DNA of 64,000 nucleotides from Roseibium marinum (GTDB taxonomy: Bacteria; Pseudomonadota; Alphaproteobacteria; Rhizobiales; Stappiaceae): positions 1,116,001 to 1,180,000 of the forward strand of contig NZ_PPCN01000001.1 of NCBI RefSeq assembly GCF_002906165.1, given 5' to 3'. This document shows positions 45,930 through 55,317 of this stretch, piece after piece. The position numbers and the translations under genes were made by a program. Below the pieces are notes generated by a model. The model was not told the origin of the DNA. It was given only the letters and a program-made list of their open reading frames with translations, and did not search any database. Positions within the stretch are counted from its first letter, which is position 1, and each line of letters opens with the position of its first letter.

Positions 45930-46874
45930 TCAGCTTGCCCGCGCGTCGCTCGGCAGGTGAAGCCAGTCTTCCAGGCCTGCGTCCCAGTAGGGAGAAGACC
46001 CGTAAAGATGGGCGAGGAAATCGATGAAGACCCGGACCTTCGCCGGCAGGAACTGGCGGCTCGGATAAACCGCATAGAGACCGACGTCTTTCGACGCCCT
46101 GTAGTGCGGCAGCAGGATCTGCAGCTTGCCCGCCCGCAACTCCGGACCCACATCCCATGTCGAGCGAAGCGCGATCCCGACCCCGGCCAGCAGGCATTCG
46201 CGCACGACTTCGTTGGAGTTGGTCTTGATCGGCGCGCGGGTGCGGACGGTCACGATGCCGTCGGGCCCGGCCAGCCGCCACGGGTCCTGATTGGTCGCGG
46301 CAAGGGTGACATGATGGGCCGTCAGGTCTTCGATGCTTTGCGGTGCGCCGTGTCTTTTCAGATAGGCGGGGCTGGCGCACAGGATCCGGTGCACGGGGGC
46401 AAGACGGCGCGCGACAAGGCTGGAATCGGACAATTCGGCGATGCGGATCGCAAGGTCGTAACCGTCGCCGACGATGTCGACGAAATCGTCGGAAAGATCC
46501 AGATTGACCGAGAGGTCCGGATTTTCGATCAGGAACTTTCCCATATGCGGGGCGATGTGCAGACGGCCGAATGACGTCGGAACGGCCACCTTCAGAATGC
46601 CGCGGGCCCTGGCGGAGCCACGCGAGACGAAGGTTTCCGCCTCCTCCACCGAAGCCAGGATCGCAATGACGCGCTCGTAAAAGCCCTGACCCGCCTCCGT
46701 CATGGCGATCTGGCGGGTTGTGCGCTGCAGGAGCCGCGTTCCGAGTTTTTCCTCCAGCCGCCGGATGCGCTTGGAGACCACGGCCGGCGACAGGTTCATT
46801 TCGCGCCCCGCCGCGGACATGCTGCCGGCGCTCACCACCCGGGCGAAAATCTCCATGTCGGTCAGATTGCTCAT
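45930..46874 (-). CDS. LysR-family transcriptional regulator
   Basis: A 314-residue regulator. The winged helix (MSNLTDMEIFARVVSAGSMSAAGREMNLSPAVVSKRIRRLEEKLG) is followed by the effector domain (ILKVAVPTSFGRLHIAPHMG). The ATG at 46874 begins the conserved domain; the frame extends 43 codons upstream without homologous features. It is divergent from glcD, 155 bp away, with a LysR-type dyad between them, so it may regulate the glycolate oxidase genes; inference. Confidence 0.92.
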   Translation of the reverse strand: MSNLTDMEIFARVVSAGSMSAAGREMNLSPAVVSKRIRRLEEKLGTRLLQRTTRQIAMTEAGQGFYERVIAILASVEEAETFVSRGSARARGILKVAVPTSFGRLHIAPHMGKFLIENPDLSVNLDLSDDFVDIVGDGYDLAIRIAELSDSSLVARRLAPVHRILCASPAYLKRHGAPQSIEDLTAHHVTLAATNQDPWRLAGPDGIVTVRTRAPIKTNSNEVVRECLLAGVGIALRSTWDVGPELRAGKLQILLPHYRASKDVGLYAVYPSRQFLPAKVRVFIDFLAHLYGSSPYWDAGLEDWLHLPSDARAS

Positions 46875-46966
46875 TTTCAATCTCTCAGAAAGACATCTAT
46901 TATTTCCCGGACGTTTCCCTCGGCCGTGATACTTGCCAGACTTCGGGAAAGCCGTTGGTCTACCAC

Positions 46967-46983
46967 CTCTGGTCACGCCAGAG
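46967..46983. promoter_or_regulatory. Candidate LysR operator upstream of glcD
   Basis: CTCTGG-tcacg-CCAGAG is a perfect 6-5-6 dyad between the divergent LysR and glcD genes, 46 bp before the glcD start. It fits the size of LysR half-site pairs, though not the strict T-n11-A form at its core. Confidence 0.5.
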
Positions 46984-47029
46984 TAATTTTCGTGGATCAG
47001 CATACGTAAAAGTGAAAGGAGTCCACTCT

Positions 47030-48526
47030 GTGACCGCGATCGCCATGCCTGCCCCGGACCGGGATGTTCTTGCCCGCCGCCGGGAGATCCTGAGCGCGCT
47101 TCAGGCGATCGTCCCCGGAGAGGGCGTGATCCACGACGAGCGCGAGATGCGCGCCTATGAAACGGACGCTCTCACGGCCTATCGGCAGCTCCCCCTCATC
47201 GTGGTTCTTCCCGAAACGGTCGAGCAGGTCTCAAGGGTGCTCAGATACTGTTACGACAACGACGTCAAGGTGGTGCCGCGCGGAGCGGGGACCTCGCTGT
47301 CCGGGGGCGCCCTGCCGCTGGAGGATGGCGTGCTGCTGTCGATGATGAAGTTCAACCGGGTTATCGACATCGACTACGCCAACCGGGCCGTCGTCGTACA
47401 GCCGGGCGTGACCAATCTCGGCATCACGCGTGCGGTGGAAGAGGAGGGCTTCTATTACGCGCCGGATCCGTCCTCCCAGATCGCCTGTTCCATCGGCGGC
47501 AACATCGCGGAAAATTCCGGCGGTGTGCACTGCCTGAAATACGGGCTGACCACAAACAATGTGCTCGGCCTGGAAATGGTGCTGATCACCGGCGAGGTGA
47601 TCCGCCTCGGCGGCAAGCACCTGGACAGCGAAGGCTACGATTTTCTGGCGCTGATGACCGGTTCGGAAGGCCTGCTCGGCGTTGTGACCGAAGTGACCGT
47701 GCGTATCCTGCAGAAGCCGGAAACAGCGCGCGCGCTGCTGATCGGCTTCCCGGCCAGCGAGGATGGCGGCCGCTGCGTCGCCGACATCATCGCGGCGGGC
47801 ATCATTCCAGGTGGAATGGAAATGATGGACCGGCTCGCCATTCATGCCGCCGAAGATTTCGTCCATGCCGGCTATCCGCTCGATGTCGAGGCCCTGCTGA
47901 TCGTCGAGCTTGACGGGCCGGAGCGCGAGGTCGATTACCTGATCGGCCGTGTCGAGGAAATTGCCCGGGCACATGAGGCCAGTCATGTGCGGATCTCGGC
48001 GAGCGAAGAGGAACGCATGACGTTCTGGGCGGGACGCAAGGCGGCGTTTCCGGCCGTCGGGCGGATATCGCCGGACTATCTGTGCATGGACGGCACAATC
48101 CCGCGCCGCGAACTGCCCAAGGTGCTCGCCCGCATGCGGGAGCTGGGCGAAAAGCACGGGCTTCGCGTTGCCAATGTCTTTCACGCGGGCGACGGCAACC
48201 TGCATCCGCTGATCCTATACGACGCCAACAAGCCAGGGGAACTGGAGGCTGCCGAGGCTTTCGGCGCCGATATCCTGCGGCTGTGCGTCGAGGTCGGCGG
48301 CGTGCTGACCGGCGAGCATGGCGTCGGCATCGAAAAGCGCGACCTGATGACGGAAATGTTCTCCGAGGACGATCTCAAACAGCAGCAGCGGGTCAAATGC
48401 GCTTTCGATGAAAAGCATCTGCTCAACCCCGGCAAGGTGTTCCCCTTGCTGCACCGCTGCGCCGAACTCGGCAAAATGCATGTCCACAAGGGCCAGTTGC
48501 CCTTCCCCGACATCCCGCGCTTCTGA
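47030..48526 (+). CDS. glcD: Glycolate oxidase subunit GlcD (FAD-linked)
   Basis: Catalytic FAD subunit of the membrane-associated glycolate dehydrogenase, converting glycolate (and D-lactate) to glyoxylate. At 498 residues it matches GlcD. FAD-binding PCMH domain: VVPRGAGTSLSGGALPLEDGVLLS, PDPSSQIACSIGGNIAENSGG and TGSEGLLGVVTEVTV. The C-terminal part has VFHAGDGNLHPLILYD and GEHGVGIEKRDLM. The GTG at 47030 has AAGGAG 8 nt upstream; the open frame reaches 46718 but that part overlaps the regulatory region. glcE follows after 12 bp. Confidence 0.95.
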   Translation: MTAIAMPAPDRDVLARRREILSALQAIVPGEGVIHDEREMRAYETDALTAYRQLPLIVVLPETVEQVSRVLRYCYDNDVKVVPRGAGTSLSGGALPLEDGVLLSMMKFNRVIDIDYANRAVVVQPGVTNLGITRAVEEEGFYYAPDPSSQIACSIGGNIAENSGGVHCLKYGLTTNNVLGLEMVLITGEVIRLGGKHLDSEGYDFLALMTGSEGLLGVVTEVTVRILQKPETARALLIGFPASEDGGRCVADIIAAGIIPGGMEMMDRLAIHAAEDFVHAGYPLDVEALLIVELDGPEREVDYLIGRVEEIARAHEASHVRISASEEERMTFWAGRKAAFPAVGRISPDYLCMDGTIPRRELPKVLARMRELGEKHGLRVANVFHAGDGNLHPLILYDANKPGELEAAEAFGADILRLCVEVGGVLTGEHGVGIEKRDLMTEMFSEDDLKQQQRVKCAFDEKHLLNPGKVFPLLHRCAELGKMHVHKGQLPFPDIPRF

Positions 48527-48538
48527 GGAATTTCCGAA

Positions 48539-49729
48539 ATGGATGCAACGTTCAAGCCGCGCGATACGCGGCAGGTCGAAGACGCGGTGAAATGGGCGGC
48601 CGGAGAGGAACAGCCGCTGGAAATTGTCGGGCACGGGTCCAAGAGGAAGCTCGGCCGCCCGCTGCAGGCGGCGCATGTTCTGGACCTGTCGGATCTCACC
48701 GGCATCGAAAGTTACGAACCGGCGGAGCTTGTGCTGACCGTGAAGGCGGGAACACCGGTCGCCGAGGTCGAAAAACTGGTCAGCGACAACGGCCAGGAAC
48801 TTTCGTTCGAGCCGATGGACTATGGCCCGCTGCTTGGGGAAGATCCCGGACGGGGAACCGTCGGCGGCGTGCTGGCGGCGAACCTCTCCGGTCCGCGCCG
48901 CATCAAGGCAGGCGCAGCGCGGGACCATGTGCTGGGTATGGAAGCCGTTTCCGGACGCGGGGAAATCTTCAATTCCGGCGGCAAGGTGGTCAAGAACGTC
49001 ACCGGCTACGATCTGCCAAGGGCGCTTTGCGGGTCTTTTGGCACTCTGGCTGTCGCGACAACGGTCACACTCAAGGTCAATCCGAAACCGGAAACCTCGG
49101 CGACCTTCCTGCTCGGCGGTCTGGACGAGGCTGCCGCCATTGACGCCCTGTGCCGCGCCATGGGTTCGTCGGCGGAAGTGTCCGGCGCCGCGCACTTGCC
49201 CGGTGGCATCGACGGCGAAGCCGGCAAAACCGTCCTGCGGCTGGAAGGGTTCGAAACCTCGGTCGATTACCGTTTCAAAACGCTGGAAAAGCTTCTCGCG
49301 GAATTCGGAGCGCCCGCCCGCCTTGCGGAAGCGGAGTCAGGGGCCCTTTGGCGGAGCATCCGGGATGTACTGCCGTTCGCCGGGTCGCAAACGCCGGTCT
49401 GGCGGGTGTCCGTCGCCCCGGCTTCCGGTCCGCGGCTGGTGGAACTGCTGAAGGCGAAACTCGATATAAGGGCGTTTTTCGACTGGAGCGGCGGTCTTGT
49501 CTGGCTGTCCTGCGACGACGGCGGAATTCACGAGACCGAAATCCGCGCGGCGCTTCAGGAAGCGGGCGGAGGTCACGCGACACTCGTGCGCGCCGACCCG
49601 TCGGTCCGTTCGACCGTGCCGGTGTTTCAGCCCCAACCCGCTCCCCTGGCGGCGCTCTCCCGGCGCCTGAAGGAGCAGTTCGATCCAAAAGGCATTCTAA
49701 ACGCTGGACGAATGGTCGCAGGTGTGTAG
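48539..49729 (+). CDS. glcE: Glycolate oxidase subunit GlcE (FAD-binding)
   Basis: Second FAD-binding subunit, 396 residues. The PCMH fold shows GHGSKRKLGRP, LTVKAGTPVAEVEKLV, GRGTVGGVLAANLSGPRR and NSGGKVVKNVTGYDLPRALCGSFG. The C-terminus LKEQFDPKGILNAGRM is typical. GAGGAA lies upstream of the ATG at 48539. It is co-transcribed with glcD. Confidence 0.94.
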   Translation: MDATFKPRDTRQVEDAVKWAAGEEQPLEIVGHGSKRKLGRPLQAAHVLDLSDLTGIESYEPAELVLTVKAGTPVAEVEKLVSDNGQELSFEPMDYGPLLGEDPGRGTVGGVLAANLSGPRRIKAGAARDHVLGMEAVSGRGEIFNSGGKVVKNVTGYDLPRALCGSFGTLAVATTVTLKVNPKPETSATFLLGGLDEAAAIDALCRAMGSSAEVSGAAHLPGGIDGEAGKTVLRLEGFETSVDYRFKTLEKLLAEFGAPARLAEAESGALWRSIRDVLPFAGSQTPVWRVSVAPASGPRLVELLKAKLDIRAFFDWSGGLVWLSCDDGGIHETEIRAALQEAGGGHATLVRADPSVRSTVPVFQPQPAPLAALSRRLKEQFDPKGILNAGRMVAGV

Positions 49730-49771
49730 TCTTATAAGTATATTTTCACGTGGATATTTCTGGCGGAGACC

Positions 49772-50134
49772 ATGATGGACCAACAATCCGACGCTGCAGG
49801 CTATCTGGAGGCAGGCGGCAAGAATGTCAGCCTTGTCTATATTCTGTATCTCGTAAGTATTCTATTCGGTTTCACCATGCTGGTCGGCATCATCTTCGCC
49901 TATCTGAACAGGGGCAAGGCCGGCGGCTGGGTCGACACGCACTATACCTACCAGATCCGGACATTCTGGATCGGTCTGCTGGGTAGTGTGGTCGGTATTC
50001 TCCTGACGTTTGTGGTCGTCGGCATCTTCCTGCTGATCGCGCTTTTGATCTGGATGATCATCCGCTGCATCAAGGGTCTGCAGCTTGCCTCCCGCGGCGA
50101 GCCCGTGCCGGATCCGCAGACCTGGTTGTTCTGA
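49772..50134 (+). CDS. DUF4870-like small membrane protein between glcE and glcF
   Basis: A 120-residue inner-membrane protein with three hydrophobic helices: VSLVYILYLVSILFGFTMLV, TFWIGLLGSVVGILLTFVVV and GIFLLIALLIWMIIRCI. DTHYTYQIRTFW and GLQLASRGEPVPDP are recognisable in DUF4870-type proteins, often annotated only as conserved membrane proteins. GGAG precedes the tandem ATGs at 49772/49775. It sits inside the glycolate oxidase locus, 42 bp after glcE, with a terminator after it. Whether it serves that enzyme or was inserted by chance is unknown. Confidence 0.82.
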   Translation: MMDQQSDAAGYLEAGGKNVSLVYILYLVSILFGFTMLVGIIFAYLNRGKAGGWVDTHYTYQIRTFWIGLLGSVVGILLTFVVVGIFLLIALLIWMIIRCIKGLQLASRGEPVPDPQTWLF

Positions 50135-50151
50135 CAATCTTTGACGAAAAG

Positions 50152-50195
50152 ACACGAGACCCGGCCGCGATCCCGCAGCCGGGTCTCGTGTTTCT
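50152..50195 (+). terminator. Terminator after the small membrane protein gene
   Basis: A 14-bp stem, ACACGAGACCCGGC (50152-50165) with GCCGGGTCTCGTGT (50178-50191) and a 12-nt loop, then TTTCTG. It lies between glcE and glcF and would make glcF a separate unit or attenuate it. Confidence 0.8.
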
Positions 50196-50335
50196 GCAGC
50201 TGAATTCATTCCGTGCTGATGGTGCTCTTGTGCCGCAATGATGCCTTGTGCGGTGAAAACCCAGCCCCTACGATCCGGTTCACTCGGAAGGAGAATCCCG
50301 CAGCGAATGCGGGCAATTGAGGGACGCCGGACATC

Positions 50336-51673
50336 ATGCAGACCAATTTCACCGCAGAGCAGCTGAAGGACAGTCATGTCGCGGAATCTGAAAAGATCCT
50401 GCGCAAATGCGTGCATTGCGGGTTCTGCACGGCCACCTGTCCAACCTTCACACTTCTGGGCGATGAACTCGACAGCCCGCGGGGCCGTATCTACCTGATC
50501 AAGGACATGCTGGAAAACGGCCGTCCGGCGGATGAGAAGATCGTCAAGCATATCGACCGGTGCCTGTCCTGCCTCGCCTGCATGACCACCTGTCCGTCCG
50601 GGGTGCATTACATGCATCTTGTCGATCACGCCCGCGCCCATATAGAAAAGACCTACACACGGCCGGCTTCAGACAGGCTGCTGCGGTCCGTCCTTGCCTT
50701 CGTGCTGCCTTATCCGAAACGGTTCCGCCTCGCCCTGATCGGTGCGTTTTTCGCCCGTCCGTTTGCCGGTGCGTTGAAGACGCTGGGCGGACCTCTGGCA
50801 AAGATAGGCGCGATGCTGGAGCTGGCGCCCGCAAGATCGCCCGGCCGGGGTCACCATGAAGGACCAGGAGTGTTCGTGGCTGGAACGCCGGCCCGGAAGG
50901 GTCGTGTGGCCCTGCTTGGCGGCTGCGCGCAGCCGGTGCTCAATCCCGGCATCAACGACGCCACGATCCGGCTGTTGAGCCGGGCGGGCTATGAGATTGT
51001 TCTACCCGAGGGCGAGGTCTGCTGCGGCGCGCTTGTCCACCACATGGGCCGGGAAGAGGCCGCTCTGGAAAACGCCCGCCGCAATGTCGATGTCTGGACG
51101 CGCGAAGTGGACACCGGCGGACTGGACGCCATCCTGATCACCGCCTCCGGCTGCGGCACGACGATCAAGGACTACGGCTACATGCTGAGAGAGGATGCGG
51201 CCTATGCACAAAAGGCCGCCCGGGTTTCCGCTCTGGCAAAGGACGTGACCGAATTCCTGACCGGGGTCGATCTTGGCGCACCCGCCGTCAAGCCGGACCT
51301 CACCATTGCCTATCATTCCGCCTGTTCCATGCAGCACGGCCAGAAGATCACCCGCCAGCCGAAGGATCTTCTGACGGCGGCAGGCTTCAGGGTCAAGGAT
51401 GTGCCGGAAGGCCATTTGTGCTGCGGATCGGCGGGAACCTACAACATTCTTCAGCCGGATATTGCCCGCCGCCTGCGCGACAGGAAGGTTGGCAATATCG
51501 AGAAAACCAGTCCGGATGTCATCGCCACCGGAAATATCGGCTGCATGACCCAGATCGGCCTGGGAACCGACATACCGATCCTGCACACGGTGGAGCTTCT
51601 GGACTGGGTCTATGGCGGACAGCAGCCGGAAAGCGTGTCCTCTCTCCTGCTTTCGCCGGAAGCTGCGGAGTAG
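50336..51673 (+). CDS. glcF: Glycolate oxidase iron-sulfur subunit GlcF
   Basis: Electron-transfer subunit, 445 residues. Two 4Fe-4S motifs are at residues ~22-35 (CVHCGFCTATCPTF) and ~75-86 (CLSCLACMTTCPSGV). Two CCG-type heterodisulfide-reductase-like segments follow (EVCCGALVHHMGREE and HLCCGSAGTYNILQP). It passes electrons from GlcD/GlcE to quinone. About 200 bp with a terminator separate it from the preceding gene, so it may have its own promoter. Confidence 0.95.
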   Translation: MQTNFTAEQLKDSHVAESEKILRKCVHCGFCTATCPTFTLLGDELDSPRGRIYLIKDMLENGRPADEKIVKHIDRCLSCLACMTTCPSGVHYMHLVDHARAHIEKTYTRPASDRLLRSVLAFVLPYPKRFRLALIGAFFARPFAGALKTLGGPLAKIGAMLELAPARSPGRGHHEGPGVFVAGTPARKGRVALLGGCAQPVLNPGINDATIRLLSRAGYEIVLPEGEVCCGALVHHMGREEAALENARRNVDVWTREVDTGGLDAILITASGCGTTIKDYGYMLREDAAYAQKAARVSALAKDVTEFLTGVDLGAPAVKPDLTIAYHSACSMQHGQKITRQPKDLLTAAGFRVKDVPEGHLCCGSAGTYNILQPDIARRLRDRKVGNIEKTSPDVIATGNIGCMTQIGLGTDIPILHTVELLDWVYGGQQPESVSSLLLSPEAAE

Positions 51674-51693
51674 GTCGCCGGGCCGTTCCCCGA

Positions 51694-53046
51694 TTAGAGC
51701 GTCCCCAATTGTATCGGGGTGTCCTCGGTTGGTTTGTCCGGCACTTGGCCTGCGAGCCTCAATGTACGTTCCAGAAGCTGTTCATAGATCGGGCGGCCAC
51801 CCAGGTGGTGCGCGGTGAGCGACGCCGTGGTGCAGGTTACCAGAACCGGCATGATCAGGGCGTAGGCGCCGGTCAGTTCCATCACCAGAACGACGCCGAC
51901 AAGCGGCGCACGCACGGAGGCGGCGAAAAAACCGCCCATGGCGGCCACCGCGCAGGCGGCCCGGAAGTCGTCATCCATCATCGGCATGATCTCCGCCGCA
52001 GCCGTGCCGAAGGCCAGTCCGGCACATGTTGCGATGGAAAGCATCGGCGCGAATATCCCGCCGGGGACGCCGGAGGCATAGGAAAACAGCACGCCGCCAA
52101 AGCGCAGCAGGGTGAGCAGGACCAGGGCCAGTACACCGTAATGGCTTGTGACCAGACCGTGCACCAGATCTTCGCCGCCGGTTGTCGCGTCCGGAAAGGC
52201 GATCAGAAGTGCGCCCGTGATCCCGCCGACCGCAAGCGCCGGCAGCCAGCGCAACCCGACACGGATCTTTTGGAAAAGGTCCATGACCTCGATCAGCGCC
52301 CAGTTGAAAAACACGCCGAGAGCACCAAGAAAAATGCCGAGGATGCCAAGCAGGACGAAGCTCCAGATCGGAACATAGGACACCTCGACCAGCAGGGGCG
52401 GCCCGATATGCGTGAGCTTCTCGGTGACCGCCGCACTCAGGATGGACGCGATGATGACCGCCATATAGGTCCTGTAGCTGAAGGGAAACTGCCGCCGGGT
52501 TTCTTCGATGATAAACAGGATCGCCGCCAGCGGCGCGTTGAAGGCCGCCGCCAGACCGGCGGCCGCGCCTGCTGCGAGAAGCCCCTTGTGGTCGGAAGGC
52601 GAGACATCTTGCGATCTGGCAAGCGCTTCGGCCGTCATGGCCCCCATGTGGATGGTCGGACCTTCCCTGCCGAGCACCAGTCCGGATCCAAGGGCCAGCA
52701 GGCCACCGAAAAACTTCGCGATCAGGACTCTCGTCCAATGGACTGGCCGCTTGCCCTCCATGGCGCCTTCGATTTCCTGGATGCCGCTGCCCGCTGCCTC
52801 CGGCGCAACGCGCTGGACCACAAGGAACGCTCCGACGACCGCCGCCCCGGAGATCGCGATTGATACCGCGTAGGGCAACAGGCCGGTCCCAAGCGAAGCC
52901 CTGAGCGCGCCATAGTGTGCGAACAGAAATTCCACTCCGGTGTGGAAACCGGTCGCGAGACCTCCAACGAGCAGTCCGACCAGCGCTGCCTTGACGAAAT
53001 AGGCGGCATCCGGTCCGGGAGAAAGGAATTTCATGCGTTCTGTCAT
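51694..53046 (-). CDS. ClC-family chloride channel/transporter
   Basis: A 450-residue membrane protein with about ten or more helices. It has the three ClC selectivity segments: AGSGIQEIEG (GSGIP-like), LVLGREGPTIHMGAM (GREGP) and SGVPGGIFAPMLSIATC (GGIFAP). GKRPVHWTRVLIAKFFGG, between the first two, fits the family. Whether it is a proton-coupled exchanger or a channel needs the gating and proton glutamates: the GREGP Glu is present. It is convergent with glcF, 20 bp apart. Confidence 0.93.
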   Translation of the reverse strand: MTERMKFLSPGPDAAYFVKAALVGLLVGGLATGFHTGVEFLFAHYGALRASLGTGLLPYAVSIAISGAAVVGAFLVVQRVAPEAAGSGIQEIEGAMEGKRPVHWTRVLIAKFFGGLLALGSGLVLGREGPTIHMGAMTAEALARSQDVSPSDHKGLLAAGAAAGLAAAFNAPLAAILFIIEETRRQFPFSYRTYMAVIIASILSAAVTEKLTHIGPPLLVEVSYVPIWSFVLLGILGIFLGALGVFFNWALIEVMDLFQKIRVGLRWLPALAVGGITGALLIAFPDATTGGEDLVHGLVTSHYGVLALVLLTLLRFGGVLFSYASGVPGGIFAPMLSIATCAGLAFGTAAAEIMPMMDDDFRAACAVAAMGGFFAASVRAPLVGVVLVMELTGAYALIMPVLVTCTTASLTAHHLGGRPIYEQLLERTLRLAGQVPDKPTEDTPIQLGTL

Positions 53047-53246
53047 GCCTCGGACCGGCTTTTTAAGGGGAATGAATGGCGATTCAGTCGATGTATCAAC
53101 AAACTGCGGGCAAACCGGAAGGCGTGCAAGTGATAGCTTCGGTCAATGGCGGCCCGCGCTCGTACGAACGCGGGATGTTCAAGGAAACCGGGCGGTCGAA
53201 CCGTCCGGGTTCCTGAAGGTCGCAAGTTCCCCGATGACAGGCCGGC

Positions 53247-54011
53247 TCAGATCACGATGACCTTGGTGCCGACGCCGACCCGTTCGTAGAGGTCCATCAC
53301 GTCCTCGTTGCGCATCCGGATGCAGCCCGAGGAAACCGCGTGGCCGATGGTCCAGGGCTGGTTGGAGCCATGGATGCGGTAAAGCGTCGATCCGAGATAG
53401 AGTGCGCGGGCGCCAAGCGGGTTTTGCGGACCGCCTGCCATGAAGGTCGGCAGATCCGGGCGGCGTTTGCGCATTTCCGCGGGCGGTCGCCAGTCCGGCC
53501 ATTCGGACTTGCGGGTGATCTTGTGCGTCCCGGCCCACTCGAAACCGGGTTTGCCGACGCCGACGCCGTAACGCCGTGCGGTGCCGTCATTCTGGACCAG
53601 ATAAAGATGCCGGGTATTGGTGTCGATCACGATCGTGCCGGGTTTGTGCTTGCCGTCATAGTCGACGATCGTCGGCAGGAACTGCGGTGCGGTCTGGCGG
53701 CTCTTCGGTGCGCTGGCCTGCGGCTGCTGGCGCAATGGCTGTTGGCGTACCGGCTGCTGGCGGGGGGACCACCAGTTGGCGCGGCGGACCTGCGGCTGCA
53801 CCACCTGGCGCCGCTGAACCGGGGCCGCGGCGCGCCGGCTTGCCCTGGGCTGCAATTGCAGCACCCAGGGTTCCGCGAGATTCGGACTGAGGACGAGCGG
53901 CGGCGGTGAAACCTGTCCGGCAACTGCCTGGGGCAAGGAAAGTGCGGTGTTGAGGAACAGCGCTCCGGCCAAAACCAGCAACTTCGAAGATGTAATGCGT
54001 AATTGGAACAT
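53247..54011 (-). CDS. L,D-transpeptidase (YkuD domain)
   Basis: A periplasmic peptidoglycan cross-linking or lipoprotein-attaching enzyme of about 254 residues. A signal peptide (MFQLRITSSKLLVLAGALFLNTALSLPQAVAG) leads into a Pro/Gln/Arg-rich linker with repeated RQQP elements (about 55-105). The YkuD domain starts at GTIVIDTNTRHLYLVQNDG and ends with the catalytic motif IHGSNQPWTIGHAVSSGCIRMRNEDVM, spanning the His and the SxGCxR cysteine. The ATG at 54011 is used; another eight codons upstream has no ribosome site. Confidence 0.92.
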   Translation of the reverse strand: MFQLRITSSKLLVLAGALFLNTALSLPQAVAGQVSPPPLVLSPNLAEPWVLQLQPRASRRAAAPVQRRQVVQPQVRRANWWSPRQQPVRQQPLRQQPQASAPKSRQTAPQFLPTIVDYDGKHKPGTIVIDTNTRHLYLVQNDGTARRYGVGVGKPGFEWAGTHKITRKSEWPDWRPPAEMRKRRPDLPTFMAGGPQNPLGARALYLGSTLYRIHGSNQPWTIGHAVSSGCIRMRNEDVMDLYERVGVGTKVIVI

Positions 54012-54273
54012 GGCTGTACTCTTGATACTTGTCATCGACCACGTTCAGCGGCTTTTCGGGCCGCCGATTAACGGATTGGAAATGATGATAAGCGTGCCGG
54101 CTCTGCCAAAGGTGAATCCGGCGCATTGTATTGCGGTAATCGTTTCTTATGGTTAGCTGTTGGTTGAGAAACAGCCTTAATGAAATACTTCCCGCCGGGG
54201 GAGTGGCTGAGGGAGTGGCCGCGCGTTCAATCGCGCCGGGATTGAAATCCTTGGCGTTTCGTGGAGACCTTGG

Positions 54274-54993
54274 TTAACGCACCCGTTGCCGGGCGTCACG
54301 CACCACCAGAGGCAAAACCGCCCGCGTCTGCTGTAACGACATGCCCGGTCTGATGCGCGGATCGTAAAGCATGTTCAAAATGAGCTGATCGAACACAGTG
54401 AACCGGCTGTGACGCGAGGAATCGTTAAACACCGAATGGGTGAGGTCCTCGTCGTCATTCATCGGCCCCAAACCCTGCAGGACTTCCTCCACCAGGCATC
54501 GCTTGAACAGGAATTCCCCTTCATCGGAAACGATCACCGCGGCGGAGCGTTTGATCCCGTTGCGGCCGGAAACGACACGCACCAGACAGCGTCCTGGAAC
54601 GTTGGCGCGCTCGCTCTTGTAGATTTCCGTTTTGACGACACGTTCATACTGGGCGCGGTCGACCACATAGATCTCGAAATTCGCCTCGGCGGGATCGCGC
54701 GCGATACCCGTCTTCAGCCCGTCTACCCGTTTGTCGATTTCGCGCACGAAATGGTGGACCGTCTGTGTCCGGTCGCGCGAAGAAAGATTGTGAACCTGGA
54801 ATAAAACCGGCCGGGTGAATTTCTTGACCAGATAGGGGCGCCAGCTCCAGCTACGGTACTCTAGGCCGAATACTGTTTTTTCAAACCCTGAAAGCAGTTC
54901 TTCCGTGGAAAATGTATCGTTCGCGGCCAGCGCCGGAGCCGCAGACAGAAATCCTGCAAGGAGGATCGTCGAAAGAAGACGCATGGTTCGCAT
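54274..54993 (-). CDS. DUF2927 domain-containing exported protein
   Basis: A 239-residue exported protein. A signal peptide (MRLLSTILLAGFLSAAPALAAN) is followed by a body with CLVEEVLQGLGPMNDDE and SVFNDSSRHSRFTVFDQLILNMLYDPRIRPGM, which match DUF2927, a family common in alphaproteobacteria and of unknown function. Two cysteines (VPGRCLV and FKRCLVEE) could form a disulfide. The two Met codons three apart at the start (54993, 54984) are equally possible. Single gene, divergent from cheZ. Confidence 0.85.
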   Translation of the reverse strand: MRTMRLLSTILLAGFLSAAPALAANDTFSTEELLSGFEKTVFGLEYRSWSWRPYLVKKFTRPVLFQVHNLSSRDRTQTVHHFVREIDKRVDGLKTGIARDPAEANFEIYVVDRAQYERVVKTEIYKSERANVPGRCLVRVVSGRNGIKRSAAVIVSDEGEFLFKRCLVEEVLQGLGPMNDDEDLTHSVFNDSSRHSRFTVFDQLILNMLYDPRIRPGMSLQQTRAVLPLVVRDARQRVR

Positions 54994-55317
54994 TCAGATC
55001 AATTCGCCTTCGCGGGTTGCGCTAGTGGATCGAATTTGACATTTGATACCCGTATTCTTTCAAAGTGCTCTAGGTCCGTCAGCTCTTGGATTTGGCAGGT
55101 TTTGGCTGGCTTGAGCATGCGGTGAGCTGTCCCATTGATTCAGCGCGAGGATAGCCAATGGTCCCGAAAGAGGGAAGCCAAGAAACGGTTACCAAAGGTC
55201 AAAACGCCCCTCCGTCTTCGGCAAGCATTGGAAAAACAATTCTTTAAGCTTCCCGGGCTATAAATGCGGGACATTCTGAATTGAATACGCCTGTACAGGC
55301 ACGCGACGGGAGTAGGC
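54994..55317. other. Divergent intergenic region before cheZ
   Basis: A 324-bp gap with TTGACA at 55036-55041 but no well-placed -10 hexamer. No hairpin, small gene or repeat was recognised. Confidence 0.4.
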
